34,357 nucleotides of DNA from the NCBI GenBank assembly GCA_963575745.1, contig CAUYUJ010016904.1, forward strand, positions 673,728-708,084, read 5' to 3'. Position 1 is the first letter of the stretch. Every line of letters starts with the position of its first letter. Made by a program: the position numbers and the translations under genes. This stretch comes from Prorocentrum cordatum (lineage: Eukaryota; Sar; Dinophyceae; Prorocentrales; Prorocentraceae). This document shows positions 1 through 10,240 of the stretch, one piece after another. Under the pieces are notes generated by a model, which was not told the DNA's origin, did not search any database, and saw nothing but the letters and a program-made list of their open reading frames with translations.

Positions 1-106
1 GGGCGCAATCCTCCCTCGCAGCCACGGCCAGGTTTTTGCTAATTGATAGACACTATAGTGTGACCCCTTTTCAAGTAACGCGGTTTCTGTCATCATTGCA
101 CGCTTC

Positions 107-129
107 AGAGAGAGAGAGAGAGAGAGAGC

Positions 130-179
<50 letters not shown>

Positions 180-212
180 ACGCGAGAAATAGAGAGAGGG
201 AAATAGAGAGAA
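107..212. repeat. (GA)n microsatellite
   Basis: Nearly uninterrupted GA dinucleotides, with AAAGAA and AAATAG interruptions toward the right end. Ser/Leu-rich translations through it are products of the repeat and not proteins. Confidence 0.95.
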
Positions 213-1193
213 CCCCCCGAGTCGCCGATCGATCGGTCCAAATCGCCCAAGATAGCTGTCAGACAGCGGAGAGGCCCGGCTGTTGTTTGCGTTGCCTCCG
301 TTTCCGCTTCCAGATGCCTGGCCCCGCGGCTGCCGCAGGGCCGCGCCCAGCCAGCCCAGCCCCCACGAAACTGCAGTTGTTCCCAGGGCGCGGGAGGTGC
401 ACGGGCAATCCGCAGCTCGCTGGAACCCGCCCTGCACCCCCAGGCCCCGAAGGCCGTGGTCGCTCGCCGTCGTCGTCGTGGTCGTTCGCCGTCGTCGTCG
501 TGGTCGTTGTGGTCCTCGTCGCGGCTGTCACCGGCGCCCACGTTGTCGCCATCGGCGCCCAGACCCGCTCAGCATCAGCAGCCGAAGCGCGCCCTCCGAG
601 GTGGTTCTGCCCTGCCCTGGCCCAGCCGCCGCGGCGCAGAGCCGCCGGAAGAGCTCCCCGAAAGCCCGCGTCGACTTCGCGTGGTTCGTTTTTCTCCGCG
701 CTCGAGGCATCGTTTTCGGCGGCGCGGATCGGCTTGAATCGCTGTTTGAATTCTGCCGCTTGGCCTGTGTGCGGTGTAGTGCCATCCCCTCTGGCGCTCC
801 CCGTGCCCTCCCGCGCGGCCGTGTGCGCAGGGTTCTCCGCGGTCCTGCAGCAGTGCTCGCCCCGCTCTGCTGTCAGCTGCTGCGCCTTGGAGCGGCCCCA
901 AAGGCACCACCAAGAATTGAACCCAAGTAGGTCAGATTGTGGAAGAATGTCAGCCCCATTTCACTACAATATCATATTTTCCCAACGGAAAGGGGGGGCA
1001 CGTTCTGCTTGCCCCATTCTATGCCCTTTCCCATTTCACTGCATTGCCTCAGGCAGGCGGGGGGGGGGGGACGGAGAGAGGTGCCTGCAGCTGCTGTGCC
1101 TGTGCTTGCTGTGGGCCTTGAGGTCCAGCGCGCCACACCGCGCAGCGCAGCCCCTGACACTGCCTCGGTAGGGCTTCAGTGAAACTGTGGAGG
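213..1193. other. GC-rich stretch without a recognisable gene
   Basis: Open frames exist on both strands, but they are Arg/Pro/Ala-rich, overlap one another and show no domain I recognise. A short (GTC)n run lies around 457-535 and a G10 homopolymer near 1061-1070. Nothing here supports a gene call. Confidence 0.6.
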
Positions 1194-2013
1194 ATCCCCA
1201 GAATGGAGCCTGAAAACACCCTTGAGACTCCCAAAATGTAGTGACATTGCAGCTGCAACGGAAATCCCTGTAGAAAGCATCCTGTGCAAGTAAGGCGGTT
1301 TAGTTTGGATGGGGGCTTTGCACACGCCAGGAACGTGGAATGTAGGCACATGAGCGCCGTGCAGGGGTTGCCCTGCGCAGAGCCAAGACATCCCTATTTG
1401 CGACCCTCTGTTGTGCCTCCGAAGCCCTGAGGCCCCCACAGGCACGGCCGCCGCGGCTGCCGCTGCCACTGCCACTACTGCGAATGCCGCCGCCACCGCC
1501 GCCACCCCTGCCGCTGCCTCTGGCATTGCCAGCCACGCCCACCGCCGCCGCCGCTGCTGCCACTGCTGCACCAGCAGCCAGCCCCCCCCCACTGCTACCC
1601 CGCCTGCGCGACCGCGCCCGCCTCCGCCTCTGCCACCACACACGCCTGCCCTGCGGCGCGCCACAGCCACTACCACCGCCGCGGCCAGCGCCCTTCGCCC
1701 CAAATACCATTTCCACCTTACCACTATCGCCGCCGCCGCCGTTGCTTCACCGCTGCCGCGGCCACGCCCCCCACTATCCGCCCCATACGCCGCCGCCACC
1801 AACACCACAGCCGCCCCCAGTGCCACTGGCTGCCCTGCCGCTACGGGCCCGGCCGCTGCCGCTGCCACTAGTTCGAGGCACCCAGCGCCCCAGCGCTCGC
1901 AGCGCCAACGCCGCAGCCCCGCGCCAACGCCACAACCCCCCAGAGACATCCGACCCCGCGGCCTATGGTCAAGGCCTGAGGCCAGTCCCCGCGGGGCGCG
2001 CAGGGAAACGGGG

Positions 2014-2084
<71 letters not shown>

Positions 2085-2098
2085 TGTTCTTCTCTTGA
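1194..2098. repeat. Duplicated segment, copy 1
   Basis: This block recurs at 3002-3657 in the same orientation. Shared landmarks, in order, are GAGACTCCCAAAATGTAGTG, CTGCAACGGAAATC, GGCACATGAGCGCCGTGC, a GCCGCC-rich stretch, a CT microsatellite and a TTGTTCTTCTCTTGA end. The CT tract of copy 1 is at about 2018-2094. The middle encodes only Ala/Pro-type low complexity and I do not treat it as a gene. Confidence 0.8.
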
Positions 2099-2527
2099 CA
2101 ACGACTACGACCACGGCTAATACTACTACCACTACTACTACTACTACTACTACAACTACTACTACTACCACTGCTGCTACTACCACTACTACTACTACTG
2201 CTTCCACTACTACCACTACCACTGCTACTACTACTACTACTACCGCTACTACTACTACTATTACTACTACTACTACCACAACTACTACTACTACTACCAC
2301 TACTGCGACTTCTACTGCGACCACCACTATTACCACCAATACTACCACTACTACTACTAGCACTAGCACCACTACCGCTACTACTGCTACTACAACTATC
2401 ACTGCTACTACTACTAGTACTACTACTACTCCTACTACCACTACGACTACGACTACTACTACGACTACGACTGCGACTCCTACTTCTACTACTACTACTC
2501 CTCCTCCTACTACTACCACTACTACTA

Positions 2528-2597
<70 letters not shown>

Positions 2598-2625
2598 GCT
2601 ACTACTACTGCTACCACTGCTACTG

Positions 2626-2666
<41 letters not shown>

Positions 2667-2690
2667 GCGACCACGACTACGACTAAGACT
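2099..2690. repeat. (ACT)n trinucleotide microsatellite
   Basis: About 590 bp of ACT/CTA repeats with scattered single-base interruptions and a purer core near 2526-2660. Long Thr, Leu, Val or Ser homopolymer translations come from this repeat. Confidence 0.95.
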
Positions 2691-3001
2691 GCGCGGCCCC
2701 AGCGGCGGCCGCGATCCCCGCCGCCGCCGCTGCCGCCAGCACCACCACCGCCAACGCCGCCGCCCATGCGGCACCCCTACCAACAACGCGGCGACAAAAA
2801 CCGCCGCCCCCACCAATGCTGCCACCACCGCAGCCGCCACTGCTGCGGCCACACGCGCCACAAACACCACCACCACCACCGCCACCAGGCTGTGGCGAGT
2901 ACAATGGTACGCCCCCCGTGTGCAAACCAACCCCGAGAAATGAATATTGTTCCTCAATCTCGGACGTGGCTGTCCGCAGGTTCTCCAGGGCTCAGCGCGC
3001 C
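2691..3001. other. GCC/CAC-rich low-complexity spacer
   Basis: Sequence between the microsatellite and the second duplicated segment, rich in GCCGCC and CACCAC triplets. No gene or structured element is visible. Confidence 0.5.
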
Positions 3002-3657
3002 ATCCCCAGAATGAGGTCAGGAAACCCCCCTGAGACTCCCAAAATGTAGTGATATTGCAACTGCAACGGAAATCACTGTAGAAAGAATCCTGTGCAAGTA
3101 AAGCGATTTAATTTCATTAGGGGATTTGCACACGGCGGGAACGAGGAATTTAGGCACATGAGCGCCGTGCTGGGGCGCCCTGCGCAGAGCCAAGAAATGC
3201 CGCCGCGGCTGCCGCTGCCACTGCCACTACTGCGAATGCCGCCGCCACCAGCGCCGCCACCGCCGCCACCCCTGCCGCTGCCTCTGGCATTGCCAGCCAC
3301 GCCCGCCGGCGCCGCCGCTGCTGCCACTGCTGCGCCAGCAGCCAGCCCCCCCACTGCTACCCCGCCTGCGCGACCGCGCCCGCCTCCGCCTCTGCCACCG
3401 CGCACGCCTGCTGTGCCGCTGCCGCTGCCACTAGTTCGAGGCACCCAGCGCCCCCGCGCTCGCAGCGCCAACGCCGCAGCCCCCAGAACCTCTTCAACCC
3501 CAACCAGCGGCCGCAGCGCCAACGCCACAACCCCCCAGAGACATTCGACCCTGCGGCCTATGGTCAAGGCCTGAGGTCAGTCCTCGCGGGGCGCGCAGGA
3601 AAACGGGGGGTCTCTCTCTCTTTCTCTCTCTCACTCTCTCTCTTGTTCTTCTCTTGA
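3002..3657. repeat. Duplicated segment, copy 2
   Basis: Second, shorter copy of 1194-2098. It retains both ends, but an internal block of the GCC-rich region is missing and the CT tract is much shorter (about 3611-3645). The two copies lie about 1.8 kb apart with the ACT microsatellite between them. Confidence 0.8.
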
Positions 3658-3769
3658 AGAAAGCCACAAAAAGTGTAGGTCATCCCGGCCTTGTAAGACC
3701 ACGCCCGCCATCTGACTGCGAATGAATTGGAGTGTGAATGAGCCTCAGTAGTACGAGCGCGTCTCTGCG

Positions 3770-3873
3770 CATGAGCCTGGGGCCTCCTGGGGCCTCCTGA
3801 AACCTACTGGGGCTTCCTGGGGCCTCCAGGAGCCTCTTCGGGCCCCCTGGGGCCTCCTGGGACCTCCTTGAGA
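3770..3873. repeat. Degenerate GGGGCCTCCT minisatellite, block 1
   Basis: Short imperfect repeats of CTGGGGCCTC type. The same motif returns at about 4160-4360, on the far side of the 53-bp array. Minus-strand translation gives EAPGGPRRPQ-like periodic peptide, which I attribute to the repeat. Confidence 0.75.
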
Positions 3874-4155
3874 GGATTCGTGCCCCAGGAGAGGCCCAAT
3901 ATATAGCAACAAACGTACATAAAACATCGCGGATTGGAGCCGCAGGAAAAGGGCAATCTATAGGAACACAGGTAAAACACCAAGGACTCGTGCCCCAGGA
4001 GAGGCCCAATATATAGGAACATAAATAAAACGTTTAGGATTGTGTACACAGGAGAAGGATCATCTATAGAAACATACGTATAACATCAAGGATTCGTGCT
4101 CCAGGTGAGGCCCAATCTATAGGAGCATACGTCAAACACATGAGATTGGAGCCAC
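3874..4155. repeat. 53-bp tandem repeat array
   Basis: Units start near 3874, 3931, 3984, 4037, 4090 and 4143. The period is 53 bp except for the first unit (57 bp). Each begins GGATT or GGACT, continues with CAGGAGAGGCCCAATATATAG-like sequence and ends in a TAAAAC-like tail. About 5.2 copies are present, flanked on both sides by GGGGCCTCCT repeats. Confidence 0.85.
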
Positions 4156-4365
4156 TCCTGTTGCCTTCTGAGGCCTCCTGCTCCTGGGGCCTCCTGGGGC
4201 TTTCTGAGGCCTCCTGGAGCTTCCGGGGGCTTCCTGGAGCCTCTTGGGACATCCTGTGGCCTCTTGAGTCTTTCTGTGGCCTGCCGATGCCCCCTGGGAC
4301 CTCATGTGGCCTCCTGGGGCCTCCTGGAGCCTGTTGGAGCCTCCTGTGGCACCCTGCAGCAAAAT
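4156..4365. repeat. Degenerate GGGGCCTCCT minisatellite, block 2
   Basis: Same motif family as 3770-3873. The 53-bp array sits between the two blocks, as if it had expanded inside or been inserted into a once continuous minisatellite. Confidence 0.75.
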
Positions 4366-4384
4366 CTGCGCCCACGAGTCTGGC

Positions 4385-4925
4385 CACCAAAACAGGCAAA
4401 CCGCTAGAGACATCCTCAAAATCTGGCCCACCTGGGGGGTGAACATGAGCGCCATCGCTCGAGACACCCTCCGAATCTGCGGAGGCTGTTGAGAGAGAAA
4501 CCAGGCAAACCGCTTGAGACATCCCCACAAAACGGCCGCGAACGGGACAATGCAATACCCCTCGGCGGCTCCCCTTAGGTAGCTGAAACCAGCGCCCCGC
4601 CTGAGAGATCCTCACAATCTGCTCTCCAAGCGAAGGATGTTGAGACAGCAAACAGGCAACCCGCTTGAGGCATCCCCACAAAACAGCCGCGAACGGGATC
4701 GCGCAATGCCCTTCGGCTGCTCCCCTTCGGTAGTTGAAACCAGCGCCCCACCTGCGACATCCTCGCAGTCTGCTCTCCAAGCGAAGGATGTTGAGACAGA
4801 AACATGCAAACCCCTTGGGACATCTCCACACAACGGCCGCGAACGGGACCGTGCAATACCCCTCGATGGCTCCTTTTTTTATGGGTGCTGAAACCAGCGC
4901 TCCGCCTGAAACATCCTCACAATCT
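4385..4925. repeat. 151-bp tandem repeat array
   Basis: Landmark TGTTGAGA followed by AACAGGCAAACCGCTTGAGACATCC-like sequence recurs near 4487, 4638 and 4789, exactly 151 bp apart. A degenerate partial copy starts near 4385. Each unit contains CCGCGAACGGGA and GAAACCAGCGC. Reading frames crossing the array look like a Cys/Trp-containing repeat protein but break at every unit. Confidence 0.85.
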
Positions 4926-4937
4926 GCTGTGTGTTGA

Positions 4938-5110
4938 ATAAGTCAGACAGTGAGAAGGTCTGATTATGAGTAAGTCTGGGTTTGAGTGAGTCTCATCATG
5001 ACTAAGTCTGAGTACGAATCGGTCTGAGTATGAATAAGTTCATATGATCAGGTCTGGGTACGAGGAAGTCTGTGTATGAGTAAGTCTGTGTATGAGTGAG
5101 TCTAAGTAGG
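4938..5110. repeat. 16-bp minisatellite (AGTCTGNGTATGAGTA type)
   Basis: Imperfect tandem repeats of about 16 bp, clearest at 5066-5105. Ends directly against a GGA tract. Confidence 0.75.
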
Positions 5111-5172
5111 AGGAGGCGGAGGATGAGGAGGAGGAGGAGGAGGAGGAGGAGGAGACGAAGAGGAAGGAGTAG
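5111..5172. repeat. (GGA)n microsatellite
   Basis: Interrupted GAG/GGA trinucleotides. Confidence 0.85.
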
Positions 5173-6406
5173 GAGGCGCCCAAGTAATAACAATAACCCC
5201 ATCGGAGGATATGGGGAAAGCTTCGTTCACTATCGAGCAATCTCTTCATCCCCTCCATGGTCGCTCTGCTTTGGCTTATCAGCATGGTGCCGGGGGACGG
5301 GCAAAGCGGAGACGGCGGCAGGGGCGGCGCCGCATCCCGCCAGCCACTTTCCTGGTCACCCGACCGGGAACGAGCCGACCCGTTGCGCCATTGGGCGCAG
5401 GATCTACTCGCTTGGAGCGCGCTCGCCACCGACGTGACAGCGCACGGCAGCGCGCCGCCGTCACCTTTGACCTCGGCGGCGACGCTCGCGAGCTTTGTAC
5501 GCGCTCCATAAACTTCACGGAAATGACAGACTAATGATTGGTTAAAGGATCGCCATAATACACCGTTACGTATCTCTCCGCGAACATCGTGAGCCACATT
5601 GCACCGCGCGGTGAAGAATCACGCCTGCAAACTACCAGGGGGTTCTGTGAGTTCTCGAGGCGACGCAACGAGGCCACTGATTCACTAGTCACGACAAGCG
5701 TTTAAGACTGCGTCCCCGAGCAACACGCAACGGTGGAGCTGCGATGTCCTCTGAAGGGCATAGAGGGCTGCTCATCCGAGCGGTCGTCGATGCAGCTAGC
5801 CAGCCCAGGTTCAACAGTCTCTCGACAATGCCCAGGCGCGTCGATCGCATCGTGGAGCACGCGCCCAAGGACATCGCCAGCGACCCCCGCGCACCGCCAT
5901 CCTTCGGAGGCTTCGCAGACAGGGCCAACGACGACAGTCGCGACGCTAACGCGGCAGTCCCTCGGCATTCACACACCCTTGCTTGGGTTGCTGAACTCTC
6001 TCGGGCGTCGGAGGTGGCGACTCGTTCGCTGGCGGCCCCCAGCTGAGCGGCGCGCCGCCGCGGGCCGCGCATCCTGCCGCCGCGCGGCCGCGCGCCGAGG
6101 AGGCGCCCCCCCCGCCTCGGGCACGCTGGCGGCGCCTGGCCCGACGCCGGCTCGGACCTCGAAAATGTCATCTATTACACGGCGGATCAGTTCGGAGGCT
6201 CGTTCCAAATTAAGATCGGCGCCCAATTATTCTGGCGACGCAACGCCACTCGCGTCAACGGCGGCGCCGCGTGAACAGGCCCGCCAGAACAGCCAGAAGG
6301 TCCATGGGGATAACTCGGCGTCACTTCGCTGGTAGAGGCAACAAATGACACGAGCGCTCAGAAGCTCAGCTTCCTCGCCGCGCCGACCGACGACCATGCC
6401 GGGCGC

Positions 6407-6407
<1 letters not shown>
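5173..6407 (+). other. Possible gag-side relic of the copia-like element
   Basis: No complete gene. One plus-strand stretch near 6142-6267 reads as ordinary protein (for example ENVIYYTADQFGGSF and AQLFWRRNATRVNGG) before a TGA, and neighbouring frames pick up plausible peptide, as expected for a frameshifted coding relic. Because a zinc-knuckle and a protease segment follow on the same strand, I suggest this is the decayed gag part of that element. This is inference from position; I recognise no gag domain by sequence. Confidence 0.3.

Positions 6408-6450
<43 letters not shown>
6408..6450. repeat. T43 homopolymer
   Basis: An uninterrupted run of 43 T on the plus strand, embedded in GC-rich sequence. 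It could be the poly(A) end of a minus-strand retroposed sequence or replication slippage. I found no convincing target-site duplication. Confidence 0.9.
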
Positions 6451-6599
6451 CCCAAGGCAAAGGCGAAGGCACAGGCGCGGGCAACCGGTTCCGCAGCGAA
6501 CGCAAGGGCCGCAAGATGAACACCGAGGGGCACGACGGGACAGCGGCGATGCGCGCCATCTGTGGACCGGAGCACCATTTCCCAGCTGAGTGCTTCTAG
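6451..6599 (+). pseudogene. CCHC zinc-knuckle remnant of a copia-like gag
   Basis: After a Gly/Lys-type linker (KGEGTGAGNRFRSE), the frame ending at TAG 6597-6599 reads RAICGPEHHFPAEC. This fits the retroviral-type zinc knuckle C-x2-C-x4-H-x4-C except that the first Cys is Arg (CGC at 6552, one transition from TGC). The Gly/Lys linker followed by a CCHC box and a final Cys-Phe/Pro is the usual end of copia-type gag in dinoflagellates. The open frame runs back through the T43 tract as polyphenylalanine, so the upstream protein is not intact. An unrelated chance match to a short motif remains possible. Confidence 0.45.
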
Positions 6600-7880
6600 G
6601 CCAGATCTGGGTGGCCAGAGGCCGAGTTTCGGGGGCCGCGCCGACCCCGGCCCCGCCAGCGGCGCCCTGACTGCCGGCCCTCTACGCGGCATCTCAGGCG
6701 CTTCTTCCGCGGTCACCGAATCTCTCCCACTGCCGCGGCCAGGGCCCGGCATCTCACCAGCGCGGCCCGCCGCCGATGGCATCTGGCAGATGCCCGAGCC
6801 CATGCGCGGCCCCTGGCCTGCTGCGTCACTGACCGCAGTCCACGGCGACGCGCGCGCCGACTCGCCCGCCGCACTACCTGCTCCTCAGATACTTTACGTA
6901 GCTAGGCCTACGTCGGGGCCCCATCGTCAAGCGCCGCAGCCGCTCCCTGGCGCCACCTCTGCAGCCTCGGGGCCAGCGGCGCCGCCGCGGGGCCCGTCGC
7001 GCCCAGGGGCCCGCGCGGCCCCGGGGAAGGCCGCGCCACGGCCCCCCCCCCCCCCCGCGAGCTCGCAGTCATCAGCTGCGCAGCGCGCGGGCCTATTCGC
7101 CCGCTAGGCCAACTCGCGGCCCTCGACGACCAGCGAGCCGACGTGCCACATCTCGGCGAATGAAATCAAATAGCGTTCCGTCGGCAGAACCAGCTTGGGC
7201 AGGCCGCTGCGCCTGTCGGACGGCCGCGCCGCGGCCGCGCGCGCGCCTCGCCGCGGCGCCGATCGCAGCAATCAGAATTATCGCCATGCACGACGCAGCC
7301 CCAGAGATCGCGGCGCGATTCAGTACATCGGCAAACTGCGAGACAGAGCGCGACGCCCAGATGGAACAATGCCGCGCTCATCGCCGAGAGTGGACCCAGC
7401 AAGTGATGACCTCATCCCGCCTGGGCCGCAAACGGCGCCGCCGCCGCCTCGGCCCGAAGATCGATGGGCCGAATCGGGAGCTACTGGCATGGAAGTGGAT
7501 GGAGAGAGCATGCGCGGCGTCTGCCTGGAGAATGCACCAATTGAGAAATGCGCAGCGTTCTTAAGTGTGGGCGCTGACGCCCCGGCCGCCACAGGCCTTG
7601 ACAACTGTCGGCGCACGACTGGCGAGTCCCCCCGGCGAGGCAGCCTGATGTTTGCACCGTGCTCGCAGTGCCCAACGTACAGAGCAGCAGCTGGCGGCGC
7701 GAGATGTCGCGCGCATCCACGTTGCTTCCGCGCCTCGCCCAGCAGCCTCTGCGGACAAAGAATCCTAGCATTTCGGGAAGCCCACGCATTGCAACTTATT
7801 TTTTCCCACGCCAGCATTCGCGCCGGGACAGCAGTCACCGCGAGGCTCGCCACAGAGCGATGGAACCGACGCGCCAACGT
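6600..7880 (+). other. Unassigned GC-rich relic between zinc knuckle and protease
   Basis: Long Ala/Pro/Gly/Arg-rich open frames on both strands, notably plus 6562-7107, with a C12 run near 7045-7056. In copia-like polyproteins a variable linker lies here. I see no domain and do not call a gene. Confidence 0.35.
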
Positions 7881-8340
7881 ACCCATGGTGGCCCGCCGAC
7901 GAACCTGCCGACAAGTGCGCCACTCAGGTATGCCGCAGCCGTACTCAGCTCACCAGAGGCAAGTTCAGCGCGACCGTTGACCCCTGTGCTTGGACGAACC
8001 TCATGGGAAGAGACGCTCGCACATCAGCTGTGGAGCAACTCCTCGTAAGCAAGCCTCTGAGCATCAAAGGCGTTGGCAATGCGGCCCAGGGGTGCGCTCG
8101 CGCCGCCGCGGCGGCCGCAGATTTGCAGGGCCGCGCCGCGCCCCGCTTCTTCGCGGCGGCCGTCGCACGCAGCCCAGGCCGCGAGCTATGCCTGGATTAT
8201 TAGGTCCGCGGATCACGGAGCCTACGCGCGCACTGCTGGACGTGGGCAACCACGCGTTGATTCTACAAGGGGGGCGGCGAAGTGCAGGTCCAATGGCATG
8301 GAGGCACAATCCGCATCCTTTCCGGGCGGACACCCCGACG
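7881..8340 (+). pseudogene. Copia-like aspartic protease remnant
   Basis: The frame ending at TAG 8203 reads PWWPADEPADKC, then RTQLTRGKFSATVDPCAWTN, LMG, and later PLSIKGVGNAAQGC. This is the layout of the dinoflagellate copia-type protease: an active-site box V-D-(T/P)-G-A-W-x-N-L-x-G, a spacer, then GVGxGxQxC. The catalytic box reads DPCA instead of D-T/P-G-A because the flap glycine codon has become TGT (7985-7987). From about 8188 the match moves to another frame (MPGLLGPRITEPTRALLDVG), equivalent to the conserved LPGLLGLRS segment. It then moves again to GEVQVQWHGGTIRI near 8270-8313. At least two frameshifts therefore break the domain. Residue-level matches are from memory of the family, not a search. 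Confidence 0.6.
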
Positions 8341-9750
8341 CGGTCACCGACGCCTTCGATAGTTGCGCAGTCGAGCGGCGGGGCCCCAGACCGCCCAGTA
8401 CAATTGCGCGCTCACACCGACTACAAAGATATGGATACCGAGGACACTGCGCTGCCAGCCGCGGCCGCCTCGGCTGCGGAGGCCGAGCAGCTGGCCCACC
8501 CTCGGCCCCCCGCGCGCCGAGCCAGGAACCGATCGTAAACGAAACCTGCTCTCGCGATTGAGCCTGCGTCTTGCATGACACGAACTCTTGGGCAGCATGA
8601 TTAGACTATGTGTGCGACGCATCCTACCGCTCATACCTTCCGCCCACTACTCAGTATTTCTCAGTGAAGTCGTTCAACGCAAATTCGGACATGTTCGGGC
8701 CGCGATGCCGCCTCGACTTCTTTCCGCTGCTTGCAAGTACAAGCGTGCCCTCGGCCCGGCCCATGTGCCTCTGCTCGCGCGCGTTCGCCTGAGTGCACCA
8801 CGCGCAGCGATGGACTTCGTTGGCAGAATTACCGCGACGATTGTGAACTCGACGCGCCCCCTCCCCAGTAGGCGCGAGACTGGTCAGCGCCCGTCTCTGC
8901 GGGCTGGGACTCGAGCCAGAATCAAGCGCTCATTCACCGCCCAAGACAGCGTTTCATATCGCAACGACAGTCCGTCGCGGTGCCAAGTTGCATTGCGCGT
9001 GCATGCCCACTGGGCCTCGTGCGCCAAGCCAACTGGAACGCGCTGCCTGGGCAACGCCGGGGCCCCGTCGCACCGGGCGGGGGCCGCATCATCCGAGCAA
9101 CACATGCGGGAGCGAAGCGAATGAAAGCAGAAGTGCTGCGATCACTCTACGTGCGATTGGCGAAGCGTCTTGGATGAGAAGGAGCAGCACATGCCGCTGC
9201 TCAGTCCGAGCCTACGATGGTCAGGCCCACGGATAGTCTGCCTAGCTGCTCCGTTTGCGGGCCCCCGGCAACCTTCGACCAGTCTCGATCGTCAGCCCGA
9301 CAAGTCCGACGCGCATGCGAATGCGGATTTGAAAGACAGCATGAACGGCAATAGCGATGACGATAGAAGTAAGACGAGCCAAGGCAGCATTTTCCGAGGG
9401 ACTACCGCCGGCACAAGCAGAGCACCCTTGCGGAAGATGTTGGCTTGCAGATTCCGCCGGGAGCACCGTGGCCCGCTATCGAGCGTTGTTCCGCGCCGAC
9501 CGACACCCCGGCGCGGACTAGTTGTCCGATTTCAGTTGCAAGCCTATCACCCACACGAGTCACACACACACACACGAACCCAATTTGCAATATTGGCAGC
9601 TGTCTCGCCAACACTTCCAACTGGCAGCAGTAGACAATGTCACACGAAACTGGGCAGTACGAGTGGGCGGGCAAGACCACCTGTAGGGCGATCGCCCCGC
9701 TGCCTCCCCGTTCTTCGCCACGGGAGAAGGTGCGCGAGCCGAGGGGCGCA
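8341..9750 (+). other. Unassigned coding-like relic
   Basis: All frames show short open stretches and ordinary amino-acid composition, but no motif for integrase (HHCC, DDE) or reverse transcriptase (YxDD) was found by eye. It is probably continued decay of the same plus-strand element or an older one. A short CACACA run lies at about 9561-9573. Confidence 0.3.
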
Positions 9751-10240
9751 AGAAGCATGGTCACACTCCCATCAAGCGCCAGAAAATCGTCGAATACACC
9801 TTGTCGAAGACACCTTCCACGTCATCGGCGATGATCTATCAGGATTTGGAACGCAGGAAAAATTGACGAAGCTGGCACAATACGTACATATTCTACAAGC
9901 TAGCGTGCTCTCCGATGATGGGCACATGGCCGTGACCTGCGCGGCCGACACCGCGGTCGGTCTCCGATTCGCATTTTCCATCGCAGTTGACCCGGCCAAC
10001 TACCTAGGGCAAGCCATCGCCATGGCCTCCACGCGGGGTTAGGAGATGGACCTCTGCGAGTTGTGCGGAGGCGAAGCCCGCGCCTCGCACATTGCCGGGC
10101 GCCATCAAGTTAAGGCGCCTCGACCTTGCGAAGCTGCGAATTGGGCGGCCCACAAGAACAACAACGTTTCTTCAAGTACCTCAGGCCCAACAGTGTACTG
10201 CCAGTAGTGTAGCAAAGGCACCATCACGCGGCAGCACTGG
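9751..10240 (+). other. Possible coding relic with two zinc-finger-like boxes
   Basis: The frame ending at TAG 10042 contains a non-repetitive stretch (FHVIGDDLSGFGTQEKLTKL, then YVHILQASVLSDDG) that looks like real protein. Directly after it, from ATG near 10045, another frame reads CELCGGEARASHIAGRHQ, and later YCQ, an in-frame TAG, then CSKGTITRQH. The first is a C-x2-C-x7-H-x4-H box and the second a similar broken one, reminiscent of U1/matrin-type fingers. I do not recognise the family. Confidence 0.3.

Noticed and set aside
71-541. Ser/Leu-rich open frames across the GA microsatellite
   Set aside because: Composition is set by the dinucleotide repeat; no independent coding evidence.
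1176-2957. 593-codon minus frame and 510-codon plus frame over the ACT microsatellite
   Set aside because: Poly-Val, poly-Ser, poly-Thr and poly-Leu translations of a trinucleotide repeat, open in several frames at once.
4064-4831. 255-codon minus frame with Cys/Trp-containing repeats
   Set aside because: It crosses the 151-bp, 53-bp and GGGGCCTCCT arrays, and its periodicity follows the DNA repeats rather than a protein unit.
6408-10095. Minus-strand retrocopy ending in the T43 tract, with CATGCCGGGCGCG at 6395 and CATTGCCGGGCGCC at 10088 as target duplication
   Set aside because: The match is imperfect and GC-rich, no leader or gene is seen on the minus strand, and the protease relic inside reads on the opposite strand.
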